Source: Marinobacterium rhizophilum DSM 18822
GTDB lineage: Bacteria > Pseudomonadota > Gammaproteobacteria > Pseudomonadales > Balneatricaceae
NCBI RefSeq assembly: GCF_000378045.1
Contig: NZ_KB899092.1
Span: forward strand, 208,554 to 272,553
Length of the DNA stretch: 64,000 nucleotides
Direction of reading: 5' to 3'
Position numbers and translations under genes: made by a program. Positions 16,424-26,353 of this stretch are shown one piece after another; positions within the stretch are counted from its first letter, which is position 1; every line of letters starts with the position of its first letter. Below the pieces are notes generated by a model that saw only the letters and a program-made list of their open reading frames with translations, searched no databases and was not told the DNA's origin.

Positions 16424-17164
16424 TCAGGTCTCGCTGTCGGTCAGGGCTGCGCGAATGATGTTCTTTTCCTGTTGCTCGATCTGGCGCAAGGCGTCACTGA
16501 CATGGCGCACATGGGCCATGGCGGCTTTTTTTGCCCACGGGGCCTGGCGGCTGATGATGGCGTGGTAGATCTGTCGGTGGTGCTTGTCGATCTGCTGCTT
16601 GAAGGCGGTGCGGTGGCTGAGATTCAGTACCGAGGCCTGCACCGAGTACAGCATCAGGTTCTTCAGGCTGTTAAGAATGTGCACCAGCACCGGGTTGTGG
16701 GCAGCGCTTGCGATGGCGCGGTGGAAGGCGTGGTCCAGGTGGGCATTGGTCAGGGGGTCAGCCGCCTCCATGGCTTCAAAGGCCTGGGTAATACGGTACT
16801 GGTCCTTGTCGGTGGCACGCTGCGCGGCGAGGTAGGCCGCCTGGCCTTCAAGCTGCTCGCGCACTTCGAACAGGTCGTAGAGTGTGCGGGCATGGCCAAA
16901 ATACAGGTTCATTAGCGGACCTGTTTCGTCAGGCTCCGTGACAATACTGGCAACGAAGGACCCCTTGCCATGGCGGGTTTCAATGATGCCGCGCCCATGC
17001 AGTTCGTGCAGGGCTTCGCGAATGATGGCACGGGAAACGCCGAGTTTTGCCGACAGTGCACGTTCAGACGGTATTTTCTGTTCCGGTGCCAGGGTGCCGT
17101 CAAGAATCAGTTCTTCCAGGTGTCGTGCGATCGACTGGGCGATGGGCGGGGCTTTGTTTTCCAT
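16424..17164 (-). CDS. glcC: GntR/FadR-type regulator, GlcC-like
   Basis: 246 residues: winged helix-turn-helix (IPSERALSAKLGVSRAIIRE near residue 35, GRGIIETRHGKGSFV as the wing) and an all-helical FCD ligand domain with the metal-binding histidines in HLDHAFHRAIASAAHN and HHRQIYHAI. The start at 17164 gives a normal N-terminus (MENKAPPIAQSIARHLEELI core); the 34 upstream codons of the longer frame overlap the operator region and are rejected. As in the E. coli glc locus, the regulator is divergent from the glycolate genes. Two perfect palindromes of the class bound by this family lie between them. Sensing of glycolate is inferred from position. Confidence 0.82.
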   Translation of the reverse strand: MENKAPPIAQSIARHLEELILDGTLAPEQKIPSERALSAKLGVSRAIIREALHELHGRGIIETRHGKGSFVASIVTEPDETGPLMNLYFGHARTLYDLFEVREQLEGQAAYLAAQRATDKDQYRITQAFEAMEAADPLTNAHLDHAFHRAIASAAHNPVLVHILNSLKNLMLYSVQASVLNLSHRTAFKQQIDKHHRQIYHAIISRQAPWAKKAAMAHVRHVSDALRQIEQQEKNIIRAALTDSET

Positions 17165-17172
17165 CTTTTTGT

Positions 17173-17296
17173 ACTGGTTAGACCAGTTCTCCGTAGCGTA
17201 TGTACAGGACAGCGCAGCATGGCTGCAGCCCGACATACTATCGACTATAGGCCCTGAAGCGTCCATATCGGGGTGAAATAAACTGGTCAGACCAGT
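17173..17296. promoter_or_regulatory. Two perfect GlcC-type operators
   Basis: ACTGGTTAGACCAGT (17173-17187) and ACTGGTCAGACCAGT (17282-17296) are identical but for the base next to the centre and are perfect 6-3-6 dyads. They have the TGGT-N3-ACCA core known for the PdhR/GlcC/LldR branch of the FadR family. The first lies nine bases before the glcC start codon, where it should cause autorepression; the second lies between glcC and the transporter. They are 109 bp apart, a distance that would allow looping. Confidence 0.82.
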
Positions 17297-17453
17297 CGTG
17301 TATTCGATGGACGTGGCGCCGCGTTACGGCGAATCTCGGTGCCAGCAAGGGGGCATGGCATTTCGAACGAGCCCGAATCCTGGGTTCAGATCCGTGCCTC
17401 ACACCCCCGAGCCACATTGACTAATACAATAACAAGACATCTGGAGACATCCG

Positions 17454-18575
17454 ATGATCAACCCGTACACCAAGACCGATACGTCCACACCGCGCCGGCG
17501 CGGATTTCTGAAATCTATCGCTTTGGCATCCGCCGCCCTGGTGGGCACGACCCTGTTGGCACCGGCCCAGGCCTCTGCTGCGCAGACCTGGAAAGTGCAG
17601 TCCGTATGGGATGCGGGCACCGTTGGGTATGACCTGTTTGAACAATGGGCCGGCGAGATGGAGGAAAAGACCGGTGGCGAGCTGAAGATCAAGCCGTTTC
17701 CGGCCAAATCTGTTGCGGCAGATAATAATGCCTTGTTCGATGCGGTGCGTAACAACGTGCTGCAGGGTATGAACCCGTTCACTATTTACTGGTCCGGCAA
17801 GATCCCTGCCTCAGTATTCCTGACCTCGTACCCGGCAGGCCCCGATCAGCCCGCGCAGTGGGACACCATGTTCTACAGCATGGGCATGCTGGAAAAAACC
17901 CGTGAGATCTACAAGAAATTCGGCCTCTTCTATGTCGGCCCCATTCAGCATGACGCCAACATCATCCATTCCAAGAAGGCGGTTAAATCCCTGGATGACC
18001 TCAAGGGCATGAAGATTCGTCTGCCAGGCGGCATGGTGGCGGAAGTCTTTGGCAAGTTTGGCGTATCCAGCGTCAGCCTGCCGGGATCGGATATTTTTCC
18101 GGCGCTGGAGAAAGGCACCATAGACGCAGCGGACTATGTAGGCCCTGCGGTTAACTATGAACTGGGCTTTTCACAGGTGACCGATACCATCCTGATGGGG
18201 CCTCCGGGCGTCATGTCGATCTACCAGCCGGTGGATTTGATGGACCTTACCGTTAACCTGCGTTCCTGGAACAAGCTCTCACCCAAGGTGCAGAAAATTG
18301 TCGAGGATGAGGTACGCAACTACTCGCAGCGCCACTACCTGACCATCCAGAAGCGCAATATTGCGGCCATGGAAAAGTTCAAGGCTGATGGCACCTCTGT
18401 ATCGCGTCTGTCACAGGCGGATGTACAGGCGTTTCGCCAGGCTGCGCTTCCCATCTGGTTCAACTGGGCTAACAAGGATGCGGATGCCCGGGCGATCTTT
18501 GACATCCAGCTCGATTACATGATGAACGATACCGTCGGCTACATCACTCCCGATGACATCAAGGGTCTGAAGTAA
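17454..18575 (+). CDS. dctP: TRAP transporter solute-binding protein, likely for glycolate or another 2-hydroxy/oxo acid
   Basis: 373 residues. A twin-arginine signal is visible: PRRRGFLKS near residue 14 followed by a hydrophobic stretch ending ASAAQTW, so export is probably by Tat. The mature part is a DctP-fold protein of the TakP branch (WKVQSVWDAGTVGYDLFEQW; SLPGSDIFPALEKGTIDAADYVGPA), members of which bind 2-oxo or 2-hydroxy acids. The motif MKIRLPGGM carries the arginine that holds the carboxylate. First gene of an operon running into dctQM-glcB-glcG-glcDEF and directly behind the GlcC operators, in the place where other bacteria have the permease glcA. The substrate is inferred from that context. 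Confidence 0.85.
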   Translation: MINPYTKTDTSTPRRRGFLKSIALASAALVGTTLLAPAQASAAQTWKVQSVWDAGTVGYDLFEQWAGEMEEKTGGELKIKPFPAKSVAADNNALFDAVRNNVLQGMNPFTIYWSGKIPASVFLTSYPAGPDQPAQWDTMFYSMGMLEKTREIYKKFGLFYVGPIQHDANIIHSKKAVKSLDDLKGMKIRLPGGMVAEVFGKFGVSSVSLPGSDIFPALEKGTIDAADYVGPAVNYELGFSQVTDTILMGPPGVMSIYQPVDLMDLTVNLRSWNKLSPKVQKIVEDEVRNYSQRHYLTIQKRNIAAMEKFKADGTSVSRLSQADVQAFRQAALPIWFNWANKDADARAIFDIQLDYMMNDTVGYITPDDIKGLK

Positions 18576-18640
18576 CAAAGCGGGCTGAATACGGGGGAGG
18601 GCTGCCGGCCCTCCCTGTTCATTATGCGAGGTAGTAGGTC

Positions 18641-19342
18641 ATGTCTGATTTAGAAGGCTTTGGTTTCGTCATGCCGCACTGGTTTTACTGGGGCTGGCTG
18701 GCGGTTATGCCGCTGATCATGATTGCGCTGGATCGGCGGGAAGTGAAAAAAAGGGGGGCGCTTGCATCCTCGACGACACCGGAAAGCGAACTCAAGGCCG
18801 ATGACGATCCCGTAATCAAATACCATTTTAAAGGCAATCGCCTGACCCGGATCATCGACTGGACGAGCGAGAAATCCGGTGTTTTCGTGTCTTTCTGGAC
18901 GGTAAACGCGGTCTGCTTTTACTTTTTCGAAGTCATCATGCGCTATGTGTTCAACATGCCGACGGTCTGGGTGCATGAGGCCAGCTTCCTGTTGCTGGGC
19001 ATGCAGTACCTGCTGGCGGGCGGTTTCGCACTGTTGCACGGATCCCACGTGCGGGTGGATGTCATGTACAACTTCCTGCCGGAACGCGGACGTGTCGGCA
19101 TGGATATCTTTACGTCCATGTTCTTTTTCATCTTCGCGCTGGCCCTGGTCTGGACGTCCTGGACCTTTTTTGCCGATGCCTACGCCATGCATGAAACCAC
19201 GGTGGAAACCTGGGGCATCCAGTACTGGCCGGTCAAGGCCGTCATGCTGCTCGGCGCCGTGCTGATTCTGCTGGCCGGGATCTCGAAACTGATTAAGGAC
19301 ATTGCGCTGTTCGTCCTTATGGGACGGGGGAAAAACACGTGA
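18641..19342 (+). CDS. dctQ: TRAP transporter small permease
   Basis: 233 residues, longer than most DctQ proteins. The extra N-terminal part has its own hydrophobic helix (WFYWGWLAVMPLIMIAL) and a charged linker before the standard four-helix DctQ core, which carries EVIMRYVFNMPTVWVHEAS, the family signature, and LHGSHVRVDVMYNFLP. It forms the membrane complex with the large permease. The gene overlaps the next one by four bases. Confidence 0.87.
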   Translation: MSDLEGFGFVMPHWFYWGWLAVMPLIMIALDRREVKKRGALASSTTPESELKADDDPVIKYHFKGNRLTRIIDWTSEKSGVFVSFWTVNAVCFYFFEVIMRYVFNMPTVWVHEASFLLLGMQYLLAGGFALLHGSHVRVDVMYNFLPERGRVGMDIFTSMFFFIFALALVWTSWTFFADAYAMHETTVETWGIQYWPVKAVMLLGAVLILLAGISKLIKDIALFVLMGRGKNT

Positions 19343-20892
19343 ATACAAAAGTGATGCAAGCAAACCTGAGCCCCCCCCGGTTGGGAGGTTCGGTCATCGG
19401 TAACCTGGGTACCGGGCTGATGATTCTGGCCACGCTGGCCATGGCATTGATCATCGGTGTCGAAGTGATCAATACGCTGTTCTACGACCCCTATGAAGAG
19501 GAGTATTTTCTGTTCCGCCTGGCCGGCAGCCTGGAGAATGTGGCCATCGGGCCGCTGACCTACCTGATGTTCGGTTCTCTGCTGGTGGCGCTGATGATGG
19601 GGCTGCCGCTGACCTTCGTCACCGGCGGTCTGGGGGTGATGTTTATCTACCTGGTGGGGGACTCCACCATGCTGAACATCATTCCGGGGCGCATTTTCCC
19701 CATGATGACCAACTCGGATCTGGCCGCCATACCGCTGTTCATCTTCATGGCGTCGATGCTGGAACGCGCGGGTCTTATCGAGGAAATGTTCAACGTCGTC
19801 TACAAATGGATGGGTGGCCTGAGTGGCGGACTTGCGACGGCCACGATTCTGGCGTCGACGATCCTGGCAGCGATGGTGGGTGTTATCGGCGCCGCCGTGG
19901 TGACCATGGGCATTATCGCCCTGCCGGCCATGCTCAAACGTGGCTATGACCATCAGATTGCGCTGGGCTCCATCATGGCCGGTGGCACCCTGGGCATTCT
20001 GATACCACCGTCGATCCTGGCGATCCTCTATGCGGTGGTGGCACAGCAGTCGGTGGGCGAACTCTACCTCGGGTCCATCATTCCGGGGCTGATGCTATCA
20101 GGCATGTATATCGCCTATGTACTGATCCGCACCAAGCTTAACCCCACGCTGGGGCCGCCGGTGCCGATGGAAGAACGCATCTCCTTCGGGCAGAAGTTGA
20201 TGCTGCTCAAGGATCTGGTCGCACCGCTGGTGCTGGTGATGCTGGTGCTTGGCCTGCTGTTTGGCGGTATCGCCACGCCGGTGGAAGCGGCCGGGATCGG
20301 ATCTTTCGGTGCCATGCTGGTGGCGATGAAGCACGGTGCCTTCTCGGTGGAAGCACTCAAGGACGCGTCAGTCACCACCGCCAAGGCATCCGCCATGGTG
20401 CTGTGGATCATGTTTGGCGCCTCTGTGTTCGTCGGCTTTTACATCCTGCAGGGTGGCCAGGAATTCATTACCCAGTCGATCCTGTCCACGGGCATGTCGG
20501 CCTACGGCATCCTGTTCCTGCTGATGATCCTGCTGGTCGTGCTGGGCATGTTCCTCGACTGGGTTGGTATCCTGCTGCTGGCAGTACCCATCTTCATCCC
20601 GATCGTGCAGGCACTGCAGTTTGATGGTCTGTTCGGGCTGCCGGGTGTCGCCGGAGAAGACGTGGTGCTCTGGTTCGGTGTGCTCTATCTGGTGAACATG
20701 CAGATGTCGTTTCTCAGCCCGCCTTTCGGCTACGCGCTGTTCTATATCCGCGGCGTCTGTCCGCCGGAAATCACCATGGCTACGATCTTCAAGTCATCCC
20801 TGGTGTTCCTGGCACTGCAGGCCCTGGGCTTGATGATCTGCGTGCTGATGCCAAGTGTGGTGACCTGGCTGCCAAACCTGGTCTATGGCTAG
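19339..20892 (+). CDS. dctM: TRAP transporter large permease
   Basis: 517 residues, about 13 hydrophobic segments, the sodium-coupled transport subunit. DctM signatures are clear: IPLFIFMASMLERAGL, VGVIGAAVVTMGIIALPAML, GGTLGILIPPSILAI and LGMFLDWVGILLLAVPIFIP. The start is a GTG overlapping the dctQ stop (GTGA), so translation is probably coupled. There is a long insertion-like loop around residues 40-75 (DPYEEEYFLFR) seen in the TakP-associated group. Operon with dctP and dctQ, and with glcB 138 bp downstream. Confidence 0.9.
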   Translation: MNTKVMQANLSPPRLGGSVIGNLGTGLMILATLAMALIIGVEVINTLFYDPYEEEYFLFRLAGSLENVAIGPLTYLMFGSLLVALMMGLPLTFVTGGLGVMFIYLVGDSTMLNIIPGRIFPMMTNSDLAAIPLFIFMASMLERAGLIEEMFNVVYKWMGGLSGGLATATILASTILAAMVGVIGAAVVTMGIIALPAMLKRGYDHQIALGSIMAGGTLGILIPPSILAILYAVVAQQSVGELYLGSIIPGLMLSGMYIAYVLIRTKLNPTLGPPVPMEERISFGQKLMLLKDLVAPLVLVMLVLGLLFGGIATPVEAAGIGSFGAMLVAMKHGAFSVEALKDASVTTAKASAMVLWIMFGASVFVGFYILQGGQEFITQSILSTGMSAYGILFLLMILLVVLGMFLDWVGILLLAVPIFIPIVQALQFDGLFGLPGVAGEDVVLWFGVLYLVNMQMSFLSPPFGYALFYIRGVCPPEITMATIFKSSLVFLALQALGLMICVLMPSVVTWLPNLVYG

Positions 20893-21030
20893 ACCCTCTA
20901 ATCCGGGCCGTCCGGCGGATGGCCCGCTCAACGACTAAGCCCGCTCAGGGATCGAGAACTTTTTCACGGGACTGGTATGCCGGCGACGGGGGCATCCTGT
21001 CGCCGGTCACAACCAAAGCGAGTAGAAATA

Positions 21031-23247
21031 ATGACCAACAGAATCAAAACCGGTGGGCTCAAGATATCGGCCGACCTCTATGCGCTGGTTGCCAATGAAA
21101 TTACGCCCGGCACCGGTATAGACCCTGAGTATTTCTGGTCCGGGTTCGAGACCCTGCTGGATGACCTGGGGCCGGTAAACCGCCGTTTGCTGGATCGACG
21201 TGACAGCCTGCAGCAGCAGATTGACGACTGGCACCGCAGTTATCGCACTCGGCATGGCAACGGGCCTATCGACCCGGTGCAGTATCAGGCCTTTCTGACA
21301 GATATCGGTTACCTGGTTCCCGAAGGTGATCCCTTCGAGATTGAAACGCGCAATGTCGATGAGGAGATCGCCCTTATCGCCGGTCCGCAACTGGTGGTGC
21401 CGGTCAACAATCCCCGCTTTGCCCTCAACGCCGCCAATGCGCGCTGGGGCAGCCTGTATGACGCGCTCTATGGTACCGATGTCATTGATGCAGGTGAGGG
21501 CGGCGAAAAAGGTACACGCTTCAATCCGGTGCGCGCGGCGCGTGTAATCGCCTGGGCAGCGGACTTTCTGGATCAGGCGGTACCCCTGGCCAGTGGCAGC
21601 CATGCGCTGGTGCTGAGCTATAGCCTGGTGGAGAGCGCGGGCAGCACTCGCCTGGCGGTTAGGCTGGGCAACGGTGAGACAACGGCACTGAAAGACCCGC
21701 AGCAGTTCGTCGGGTTTGGGACCGAATCCCAGGGCACGGGGCAAACGCTATTGCTGCGCAACCATGGCCTGCATATCGAGCTGCAGCTGGATCGTGAACA
21801 CCCGGTGGGCGCGCTGTCGGCGTCGGGCCTGAAGGATGTGGTGCTTGAGTCTGCACTGAGCACCATCATGGATTGTGAAGACTCGGTGGCGGCGGTGGAC
21901 GGGCCTGACAAGGTGCAGGTCTATCGCAGCTGGCTGGGGCTGATGCAGGGCACTCTGCAGGAAACCTTTACCAAGGGCGAGCAGCAGATAACGCGGCGCC
22001 TGAACGGCGATCGCCACTACAGCACGCCGACGGGGGAGCCTCTGTGTCTGCACGGGCGCAGCCTGTTGCTTGTGCGCAATGTCGGCCACCTGATGACCAC
22101 CGATGCGGTTCTGGATCGGGACAACCAGCCGGTGCCGGAGGGCTTTCTCGATGCGGTGATTACGAGCCTTTGCGCGTTGCATGATCTTCAGGGCACCAAC
22201 GCAGGGCGTAACAGCCGCGCAGGCAGCCTCTATATCGTCAAGCCAAAGATGCACGGGCCCGAAGAGGCCGCGCTGACGAATGAGCTGTTCACGCAGGTGG
22301 AACAGCTGCTGGGACTGGCACCGAATACGCTAAAAGTGGGTGTCATGGATGAAGAACGTCGTACCTCGGCGAACCTGGCCGAGTGTATTCGGGCGGTGCG
22401 CGAGCGGCTGTTCTTCATCAATACCGGCTTTCTGGATCGCACCGGTGACGAGATTCACACCTGCATGCAGGCGGGTCCGGTTCTGCCCAAGGATGCCATC
22501 AAGGCGCAGCCCTGGATCAGTGCCTACGAGGACCGCAATGTCGATATCGGGCTGGCCTGCGGCTTGCGCGGCCGTGCCCAGATCGGCAAGGGCATGTGGG
22601 CCATGCCGGATGAGATGAAGCAGATGATCGAGGCCAAGATCGCCCATCCAGAGGCGGGCGCGAGCTGCGCCTGGGTGCCGTCACCCACGGCTGCAACCTT
22701 GCACGTCACGCACTATCACCGTGTCAATGTGGCGCAGCGTCAGGCGGCGCTGGAAGGGAGCAACCGGGCAACACTCGCAACGCTGCTGAACCCGCCGCTG
22801 CTGGAGGGCACGCGCCTAAATGCTGAACAGGTACAGGCGGAAGTAGACAATAATGTACAGGGGATCCTGGGCTACGTGGTGCGCTGGATCGATCAGGGTA
22901 TCGGTTGCTCCAAGGTACCGGATATTCACAACATCGGACTGATGGAGGATCGCGCCACGCTGCGCATATCGAGCCAGCATCTGGCCAACTGGCTGTTGCA
23001 TGGCATCTGCACCGACGATCAGGTGATGGATACACTGCGCCGCATGGCCGTGGTGGTGGACGCGCAGAATGCGGCGGATCCGGCCTATCGGCGCATGGTG
23101 CCGGAACTGGAACACAGTGTGGCGTTTCAAGCGGCCTGCGACCTGATTTTTAAGGGTTGTGAACAGCCCAGTGGTTATACCGAGCCGCTGCTGCATCAGC
23201 GTCGGCGCGAAAAGAAGGCATTGCAGCTGATGCAACAGGCGGGCTGA
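21031..23247 (+). CDS. glcB: Malate synthase G
   Basis: Condenses glyoxylate with acetyl-CoA to malate, 738 residues, monomeric isoform G used for glycolate growth. The TIM-barrel core shows [20 protein letters not shown] (metal and catalytic region), [39 protein letters not shown] and [16 protein letters not shown]; the C-terminal cap has the conserved [20 protein letters not shown] with the catalytic aspartate near residue 630. The canonical start [13 protein letters not shown] is at 21031; an in-frame ATG at 20977 adds an unconserved stretch. It provides the anaplerotic exit from glyoxylate. Confidence 0.95.
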   Translation: MTNRIKTGGLKISADLYALVANEITPGTGIDPEYFWSGFETLLDDLGPVNRRLLDRRDSLQQQIDDWHRSYRTRHGNGPIDPVQYQAFLTDIGYLVPEGDPFEIETRNVDEEIALIAGPQLVVPVNNPRFALNAANARWGSLYDALYGTDVIDAGEGGEKGTRFNPVRAARVIAWAADFLDQAVPLASGSHALVLSYSLVESAGSTRLAVRLGNGETTALKDPQQFVGFGTESQGTGQTLLLRNHGLHIELQLDREHPVGALSASGLKDVVLESALSTIMDCEDSVAAVDGPDKVQVYRSWLGLMQGTLQETFTKGEQQITRRLNGDRHYSTPTGEPLCLHGRSLLLVRNVGHLMTTDAVLDRDNQPVPEGFLDAVITSLCALHDLQGTNAGRNSRAGSLYIVKPKMHGPEEAALTNELFTQVEQLLGLAPNTLKVGVMDEERRTSANLAECIRAVRERLFFINTGFLDRTGDEIHTCMQAGPVLPKDAIKAQPWISAYEDRNVDIGLACGLRGRAQIGKGMWAMPDEMKQMIEAKIAHPEAGASCAWVPSPTAATLHVTHYHRVNVAQRQAALEGSNRATLATLLNPPLLEGTRLNAEQVQAEVDNNVQGILGYVVRWIDQGIGCSKVPDIHNIGLMEDRATLRISSQHLANWLLHGICTDDQVMDTLRRMAVVVDAQNAADPAYRRMVPELEHSVAFQAACDLIFKGCEQPSGYTEPLLHQRRREKKALQLMQQAG

Positions 23248-23336
23248 CTTTATCGCGCGATCGACGCGTACCTGACAGCGGCTGCACGCGGGGAACGCCC
23301 GCGTTTCGCTACGTTTATTTTTATAGGAGCTATACC

Positions 23337-23762
23337 ATGTTAACCATCAATCGACTCGATCAGGCCGATGCGCGCCTTCTTATCGCAGGCGCCACAGCAC
23401 GGGCCACTGAAATAGGTGTGCCCATGTGCATCGCCATTACCGATGAGTCCGGCAACCTGCTGGCATTTGAACGCATGGACGGTGGCAAGGTCACCAGTAT
23501 TACCATCGCCCAGGACAAGTCTTTCACTGCCAGTGCGGCGCGCAAGGCGACCCACGAATATAACGCCGCCTGTGTGCCGGGCAATCTGGTGTTCGGCATT
23601 CACACCGCGCTCGGCGGCCGCCTCTGTGTGGTGGGCGGTGGCCTGCCTGTTATGATCGATGGTGAGGTTGTTGGCGGCATCGGTTTGAGTTCCGGCACGC
23701 CCGCCCAGGACATGGACTGTGCCCAGGCCGGCATCGACTATTTTCTTAAAAGTCGATCCTGA
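23337..23762 (+). CDS. glcG: GlcG/HbpS-family protein of the glycolate operon
   Basis: 141 residues, a single GlcG/HbpS domain. Typical features are the N-terminal LTINRLDQADARLLIAGA, VPMCIAITDESGNLLAFERM and the glycine-rich VVGGGLPVMIDGEVVGGIG. Family members bind haem or corrinoid in some species, but the role of GlcG in glycolate metabolism is still unclear. AGGAG precedes the ATG. It lies between glcB and glcD; in E. coli the order is glcDEFGBA, so the genes are shuffled here. Confidence 0.85.
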   Translation: MLTINRLDQADARLLIAGATARATEIGVPMCIAITDESGNLLAFERMDGGKVTSITIAQDKSFTASAARKATHEYNAACVPGNLVFGIHTALGGRLCVVGGGLPVMIDGEVVGGIGLSSGTPAQDMDCAQAGIDYFLKSRS

Positions 23763-23800
23763 GGCAGCACTACCATCCATAGCAGAAGTGGAGCGCTCTC

Positions 23801-25273
23801 ATGACTGACCAAGACAAACCTGGCAAGGCCCAGTTGGCCGAGATGTTTCGGGATTTCATTGACGCCGAATATGTCATTGTCGATGAAGAAACCCTGCGCC
23901 CGTACGAGTGCGATGGCCTTTCGATGTACTGCGAAATGCCGCTCATCGTGGTTTTGCCTGAAACCGTCCAGCAGGTGCAGCGGGTACTGCGTATCTGCCA
24001 CCAGTATTCGATTCCGGTGGTGGCGCGCGGCGCCGGCACCGGGCTCTGTGCCGGTGCCATGCCCCACGCCGAGGGCGTGGTGCTTTCGCTGGCCAAGTTC
24101 AATCGCATTCTGTCGATCGACCCGCTGGCACGCAGCGCGCGGGTACAGCCGGGGGTGCGCAATCTGGCCATTACGGAAGCGGCTGCCGAGCATGGGCTCT
24201 ATTACGGGCCTGATCCGTCTTCCCAGATTGCCTGCACCATTGGCGGCAATGTGGCGGAGAATTCTGGCGGCGTGCACTGCCTGAAGTATGGCCTTACGGT
24301 GCACAACATTTTGAGTGTCGAGATGCTCAGTGTTGAGGGCGAGAAGCTCATTATCGGCAGCCAGGGCCTGGACAGCTGCGGCATGGACCTGCTGGCGCTG
24401 ATAACCGGTTCCGAAGGTTTGCTGGGCATTGTGACGGAAGTCACCGTCAAGCTGTTGCCCCAGCCTGAAAAGGCCCAGGTGGTGATGGCGGCGTTTGACA
24501 GCGTACAACAGGCGGGCGACGCCGTGGGCGGCATCATTTCCCGCGGCATTATTCCCGCCGGGCTGGAAATGATGGATACCCATGCCATCCGTGCGGCAGA
24601 AGATTTCGCCAAGGCGGGTTATCCCAGGGACGCCCAGGCTTTGTTGTTATGCGAAGTCGATGGTACCGCCGAGGAAGTACAGGAACATATCACCCAGGTC
24701 GAAGGGCTGTTTGCCACCTTTGGTGCCACCTCGGTACGCACCTCGCAAAGCGAGGCCGAACGCGCCCTGTTGTGGAAAGGACGCAAGTCGGCGTTCCCGG
24801 CGGTGGGGCGTATCTCACCTGATTACTACTGCATGGACGGTACCATTCCTCGAGGCCAGCTGGCCCATGTACTGACCGAGATGCAGCGCATGTCCGACGA
24901 ATACCAGTTGCGCGTCGCCAATGTATTTCATGCCGGCGACGGCAACCTGCATCCATTAATCCTGTTTGATGCGAACGTGCCGGGCGAGTTTGAGAAGACG
25001 GAGGAATTCGGCGCCCGCATTCTTGAACTCTGTGTCGAAGTGGGTGGTTGCATCACCGGTGAACATGGCGTGGGCATCGAAAAGATTCGCCAGATGCCGA
25101 TCCAGTTCAATGAACAGGAGCTGGTTCAGTTCAATGCCATCAAGGATGCCTTTGATCCGGCCGGCACGCTGAATCCCGGCAAGGGCGTGCCGACATTGCG
25201 CCACTGCCAGGAGCACCGGGCACTTGAGACAAAGCCCGCGCCCGCATCCATGACCACAAAGGGAGCAGCCTGA
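23801..25273 (+). CDS. glcD: Glycolate oxidase subunit GlcD (FAD-linked)
   Basis: 490 residues. Oxidises glycolate (and D-lactate in some cases) to glyoxylate with GlcE and GlcF, feeding electrons to the membrane quinone pool. It has an N-terminal VAO-type FAD domain with PVVARGAGTGLCAGAMPH and NVAENSGGVHCLKYGL, and a C-terminal FAD-oxidase cap with ANVFHAGDGNLHPLILFD and GGCITGEHGVGIEKI, which hold the substrate-binding histidines. The gene is followed by glcE after one base, so the subunits are made together. Confidence 0.95.
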   Translation: MTDQDKPGKAQLAEMFRDFIDAEYVIVDEETLRPYECDGLSMYCEMPLIVVLPETVQQVQRVLRICHQYSIPVVARGAGTGLCAGAMPHAEGVVLSLAKFNRILSIDPLARSARVQPGVRNLAITEAAAEHGLYYGPDPSSQIACTIGGNVAENSGGVHCLKYGLTVHNILSVEMLSVEGEKLIIGSQGLDSCGMDLLALITGSEGLLGIVTEVTVKLLPQPEKAQVVMAAFDSVQQAGDAVGGIISRGIIPAGLEMMDTHAIRAAEDFAKAGYPRDAQALLLCEVDGTAEEVQEHITQVEGLFATFGATSVRTSQSEAERALLWKGRKSAFPAVGRISPDYYCMDGTIPRGQLAHVLTEMQRMSDEYQLRVANVFHAGDGNLHPLILFDANVPGEFEKTEEFGARILELCVEVGGCITGEHGVGIEKIRQMPIQFNEQELVQFNAIKDAFDPAGTLNPGKGVPTLRHCQEHRALETKPAPASMTTKGAA

Positions 25274-25274
25274 T

Positions 25275-26339
25275 ATGGCGGATATAGCCAAACGCCTGCA
25301 GGAACAGATTCTGTCTGCGCGCGATGCAGGCACAAAACTGAATATCATCGGCGGCAACAGCAAGTCCTTCATGGGACGCGTTTCCAGCGGTGAACCGCTT
25401 ATGGTGGCGGGTCACAGCGGTATTGTCAGCTATCAGCCGGTGGAGCTGGTACTTACGGCCCGGGCCGGTACGCCGCTGACCGAACTGGTGGCGGCGCTGG
25501 ATGAACAGGGTCAGATGCTGTCCTTTGAGCCGCCACGCTTTAGCAACGAATCGACCCTGGGGGGCACCCTGGCCTGTAATCAGTCGGGACCAGGCCGGCC
25601 CTGGTGGAGTTCGGTGCGTGACCAGGTGCTGGGTATTCGGTTGCTGAATGGCCGTGGCGAACATCTGCGCTTCGGCGGGCAGGTGATGAAAAACGTCGCG
25701 GGCTACGATGTCTCCAGGCTGCAGGCCGGCGCCATGGGCAGTCTGGGCCTGATCACCGAAGTGAGTCTAAAGGTGCTGCCCAAGCCTGCGGTAACGCGCA
25801 CTCTGGTGTTCGATATGCCGCTCAATGAAGCATTGGGGCTGATGAACCGGCGCGCCGCCGAGCCCAAGCCGTTGTCGGCGGCCTGCTGGCTCGATAACCG
25901 TCTCTACCTGCGCCTCAGCGGTGCACAGGCGGCGGTGGATGCCACTGTGCGGCAATGGCAGGGGCAGGGGGAACAGCTGGACGATGGTGATGCTTTCTGG
26001 GCGGCACTGCGCGACCAGGAACTGGCATTTTTCGACGGTGCGGCGCCGCTGTGGCGCTTTTCGGTGAACCCGACCGCAGCCAACCCTGCGCTTGAGGGTG
26101 ACTGGCTGCTCGACTGGGGCGGCGCCCAGCGCTGGTATCGCGGCGATGCGTCGATGGCACAGATGCAGGAGCTGGCGGAGGCGGCGGGTGGCCAGGTCAG
26201 CCTGTTCCGCGGCGGCGATCGGCAGGGGGAGGTCATGCATGCACAGTCCCCGGTGCTCCAAACCCTTCAACAGCGACTCAAGCAGTCTTTCGATCCGGAT
26301 GGCGTTTTCAATCCCGGTCGTCTGTATAGCTGGATGTAA
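25275..26339 (+). CDS. glcE: Glycolate oxidase subunit GlcE (FAD-binding)
   Basis: 354 residues, a shortened relative of GlcD. The FAD-binding half has NIIGGNSKSFMGR, PRFSNESTLGGTLACNQSGPG and VMKNVAGYDVSRLQAGAMGS, all diagnostic for GlcE. The C-terminal end FDPDGVFNPGRLYSW is the standard closing motif. It is required with GlcD and GlcF for activity. The spacing of 1 bp from glcD and 14 bp to glcF shows a tight operon. Confidence 0.94.
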   Translation: MADIAKRLQEQILSARDAGTKLNIIGGNSKSFMGRVSSGEPLMVAGHSGIVSYQPVELVLTARAGTPLTELVAALDEQGQMLSFEPPRFSNESTLGGTLACNQSGPGRPWWSSVRDQVLGIRLLNGRGEHLRFGGQVMKNVAGYDVSRLQAGAMGSLGLITEVSLKVLPKPAVTRTLVFDMPLNEALGLMNRRAAEPKPLSAACWLDNRLYLRLSGAQAAVDATVRQWQGQGEQLDDGDAFWAALRDQELAFFDGAAPLWRFSVNPTAANPALEGDWLLDWGGAQRWYRGDASMAQMQELAEAAGGQVSLFRGGDRQGEVMHAQSPVLQTLQQRLKQSFDPDGVFNPGRLYSWM

Positions 26340-26353
26340 CAGGCAGGTTTGCG

